From: Pseudomonas proteolytica
Lineage (GTDB): Bacteria > Pseudomonadota > Gammaproteobacteria > Pseudomonadales > Pseudomonadaceae
Assembly: GCF_007858275.1 (NCBI RefSeq)
Contig: NZ_VFEV01000004.1
Location: 124,001 to 188,000, forward strand
Length of the DNA stretch: 64,000 bases
Direction: 5' to 3'
Of the stretch, positions 62,193-64,000 are shown one piece after another. The notes under the pieces were generated by a model. It ran no database searches. It was given only the letters and a program-made list of their open reading frames with translations, and was not told the DNA's origin. Each line of letters begins with the position of its first letter. The first letter of the stretch is position 1. The position numbers were made by a program, and so were the translations under genes.

Positions 62193-63839
62193 GTGAGCGA
62201 GCTCATTCGCGTACCTGACATCGGCAGCGGTGAAGGTGAAGTAATTGAACTGTTTGTGAAGGTCGGCGACAAAGTCGAAGCCGACCAGAGCATCCTGACC
62301 CTGGAGTCGGACAAGGCGAGCATGGAAATCCCTGCTCCCAAGGCCGGTGTGGTCAAGAGCCTGAAAGTGAAGCTGGGCGACCGCCTGAAAGAAGGCGACG
62401 AACTGCTGGAGCTGGAAATCGAAGGAGCCGCTGACGCGGCCCCGGCGGCGGCACCTGCTGCAGCTGCTGACCCTGCGCCGGCTGAAAAGCCCGCTGCTGC
62501 AGCCGAGGCCCCAGCGGCCCCGGCTGCTGCACCGGCAGCGGCCACCGTTCAGGACATTCACGTCCCGGACATCGGTTCGTCGGGCAAGGCCAAGATCATC
62601 GAGCTGCTGGTCAAGGTCGGCGACACCGTCGAAGCCGACCAGTCGCTGATCACCCTGGAGTCCGACAAGGCCTCCATGGAAATCCCTTCGCCGGCTGCCG
62701 GCGTGGTGGAAAGCATCGCGGTCAAGCTGGAAGACGAAGTCGGCACTGGCGACTTCATCCTCAAGCTGAAAGTCGCGGGCGGCGCAGCTCCTGCTGCAGC
62801 CCCTGCACCAGCCGCTGCTGCTCCGGCCGCCAAGGCTGAAGCTGCACCTGCCGCCGCCCCGGCTCCTGCGGCAAAAGCCGAGGCCGCTCCGGCCCCGGCT
62901 GCTGCCCCTGCGCCAAGTGGTGCCAAGGCTCATGCAGGCCCTGCCGTGCGTCAACTGGCCCGTGAATTCGGTGTCGAGTTGAGCGCTGTCAGCCCTACCG
63001 GCCCACACGGTCGCGTGCTCAAGGAAGACGTGCAGGTCTACGTCAAATCCATGATGCAAAAAGCCAAGGAAGCTCCGGCTGCCGGCGCTGCCACCGGTGG
63101 CTCGGGCATTCCGCCGATCCGCACCGTGGACTTCAGCCGCTTCGGTGAAATCGAAGAAGTGCCGATGACCCGCCTGATGCAAATCGGCGCGGCCGGTCTG
63201 CACGCCAGCTGGCTGAACATTCCGCACGTGACTCAGTTCGACCAGGCCGACATCACCGACCTGGAAGCTTTCCGCGTTGCGCAGAAAGCCGTGGCCGAGA
63301 AGGCCGGCGTGAAACTGACCGTACTGCCACTGCTGCTCAAGGCCTGTGCGCACCTGCTCAAGGAACTGCCGGACTTCAACAGTTCGCTGGCACCAAGCGG
63401 CAAAGCGATCATTCGCAAGAAGTACGTGCACATCGGCTTTGCGGTCGACACCCCGGATGGCCTGCTGGTACCGGTCATCAAGAACGTCGACCAGAAGAGC
63501 CTGCTGCAACTTGCTGGCGAAGCCGCGGCACTGGCTGCCAAGGCCCGCGACAAGAAGCTGACTCCGGACGACATGCAAGGCGCCTGCTTCACCATCTCCA
63601 GCCTCGGGCACATTGGCGGCACTGGCTTCACGCCAATCGTCAACGCGCCGGAAGTGGCGATCCTCGGTGTTTCCAAGGCCACTATCCAGCCTGTGTGGGA
63701 CGGCAAGGCCTTCCAGCCGAAGCTGATGCTGCCACTGTCGCTGTCCTACGATCACCGTGTGATCAATGGCGCGGCCGCTGCACGCTTCACCCAGCGCCTG
63801 AGCCAGTTGCTGAACGATATCCGCACCATCCTGCTGTAA
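62193..63839 (+). CDS. aceF: Dihydrolipoamide acetyltransferase E2 component AceF
   Basis: Core of the pyruvate dehydrogenase complex. The 548-residue protein has two lipoyl domains (lysine in ESDKASMEIPAP at about residue 46 and ESDKASMEIPSP at about 163), Ala/Pro linkers, an E1/E3-binding domain (AGPAVRQLAREFGVELS) and a catalytic domain ending YDHRVINGAAAARF. The start is GTG 62193 with AGGAA seven bases upstream, in the intergenic 11 bases after aceE. Two rather than three lipoyl domains fits this genus. Confidence 0.96.
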   Translation: MSELIRVPDIGSGEGEVIELFVKVGDKVEADQSILTLESDKASMEIPAPKAGVVKSLKVKLGDRLKEGDELLELEIEGAADAAPAAAPAAAADPAPAEKPAAAAEAPAAPAAAPAAATVQDIHVPDIGSSGKAKIIELLVKVGDTVEADQSLITLESDKASMEIPSPAAGVVESIAVKLEDEVGTGDFILKLKVAGGAAPAAAPAPAAAAPAAKAEAAPAAAPAPAAKAEAAPAPAAAPAPSGAKAHAGPAVRQLAREFGVELSAVSPTGPHGRVLKEDVQVYVKSMMQKAKEAPAAGAATGGSGIPPIRTVDFSRFGEIEEVPMTRLMQIGAAGLHASWLNIPHVTQFDQADITDLEAFRVAQKAVAEKAGVKLTVLPLLLKACAHLLKELPDFNSSLAPSGKAIIRKKYVHIGFAVDTPDGLLVPVIKNVDQKSLLQLAGEAAALAAKARDKKLTPDDMQGACFTISSLGHIGGTGFTPIVNAPEVAILGVSKATIQPVWDGKAFQPKLMLPLSLSYDHRVINGAAAARFTQRLSQLLNDIRTILL

Positions 63840-63847
63840 CCCGCAGC

Positions 63848-63937
63848 AGCCTCCCCCTTCATCGGGGGAGGCTGGCTGCACGATTTCCGAGCGCCACGCT
63901 CGTACCTCAACCCCGCCAATTTGGCGGGGCTTTTTTT
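63848..63937 (+). terminator. Tandem hairpins ending aceEF
   Basis: First hairpin AGCCTCCCCC...GGGGGAGGCT (63848-63873). Second hairpin CCCCGCCA-ATT-TGGCGGGG (63911-63929) followed by C and seven T, a classical rho-independent terminator. The second alone should stop transcription. Confidence 0.88.
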
Positions 63938-63963
63938 GCCCACCCAAATTGCCCATGCCCTTG

Positions 63964-64000
63964 TGTAGGAGCGAGCTTGCTCGCGAAGAACTCAAGGACG
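63964..64000. repeat. REP element (family A), left half at window edge
   Basis: TGTAGGAGCGAGCTTGCTCG at 63964 onward; the partner arm would lie beyond the right edge. Confidence 0.6.

Noticed and set aside
62187..63995. 602-codon open frame antisense to aceF
   Set aside because: Composition (Ser/Arg/Gly-rich) reflects the Ala/Pro linkers of aceF read backwards; no start signal.

Overview
The window is a chromosomal segment of a Pseudomonas, most likely of the P. fluorescens group. This rests on gene order and protein sequence (recalled from P. aeruginosa and P. putida maps, not searched here), high GC, and many REP-type palindromes with a GTGGGAGCGGGCTTGC core. Nearly all genes are housekeeping or cell-envelope genes. 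I see no tRNA or rRNA gene, insertion sequence, prophage or CRISPR array.

Layout. 1-3.6 kb: amiB (cut by the left edge), tsaE and nnrD on the minus strand, then queG (plus) and a UPF0126 membrane protein. 3.8-9.2 kb: orn, rsgA, the flagellar stator genes motB/motA behind a readable sigma-28 promoter, and an HDOD protein. 9.3-14.9 kb: rhdA, psd, serB, an AhpA-type membrane protein whose C-terminus looks like a degenerate nucleotide cyclase, and an orphan pqiC. 15-23.9 kb: a long minus-strand run nudF - DUF1249 - cpdA - yqiA - parE - phytase-like esterase - membrane aspartic protease - parC. It ties topoisomerase IV, cAMP breakdown and ADP-ribose breakdown to two envelope enzymes. 24-30 kb: a DUF3298 lipoprotein, cytX and thiC (thiC behind a TPP riboswitch), and a TolC-family channel.

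30-56 kb is an envelope and LPS-core region. It holds waaA, a LysR/SMR divergent pair, an FAD oxidoreductase/aldo-keto reductase/unknown operon, a sugar-nucleotide epimerase, hldE, msbA, a kinase-fold protein, a GT-C type membrane protein, a GT2 glycosyltransferase and a carbamoyltransferase. A YceK lipoprotein, a TonB-dependent receptor and an AT-rich islet follow. The region ends with the tightly overlapping block [two-kinase-domain protein]-wapQ-wapP-waaP-waaG-waaC-waaF. Together these genes make ADP-heptose (hldE), add Kdo (waaA) and heptoses (waaC/waaF), start the outer core (waaG), phosphorylate it (waaP and relatives), decorate it (carbamoyltransferase, GT2) and flip lipid A-core (msbA).

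56-64 kb: glnE (minus) diverges from aceE-aceF (pyruvate dehydrogenase E1 and E2). Two 15-bp GntR/FadR-type palindromes lie upstream of aceE, 52 bp apart centre to centre.

Most unusual: (1) the AT-rich islet at 48.1-49.05 kb, with a 149-residue protein built on a 23-residue IDVEIPYDPTGKSY-type repeat that I cannot assign to any family; (2) a nested palindrome at 21.5-21.87 kb in which one repeat family appears inserted into another; (3) the paired operators of aceE; (4) the cyclase-like domain of the gene at 12457. Start sites were chosen from Shine-Dalgarno spacing and family alignments held in memory; several genes appear to use GTG or TTG.
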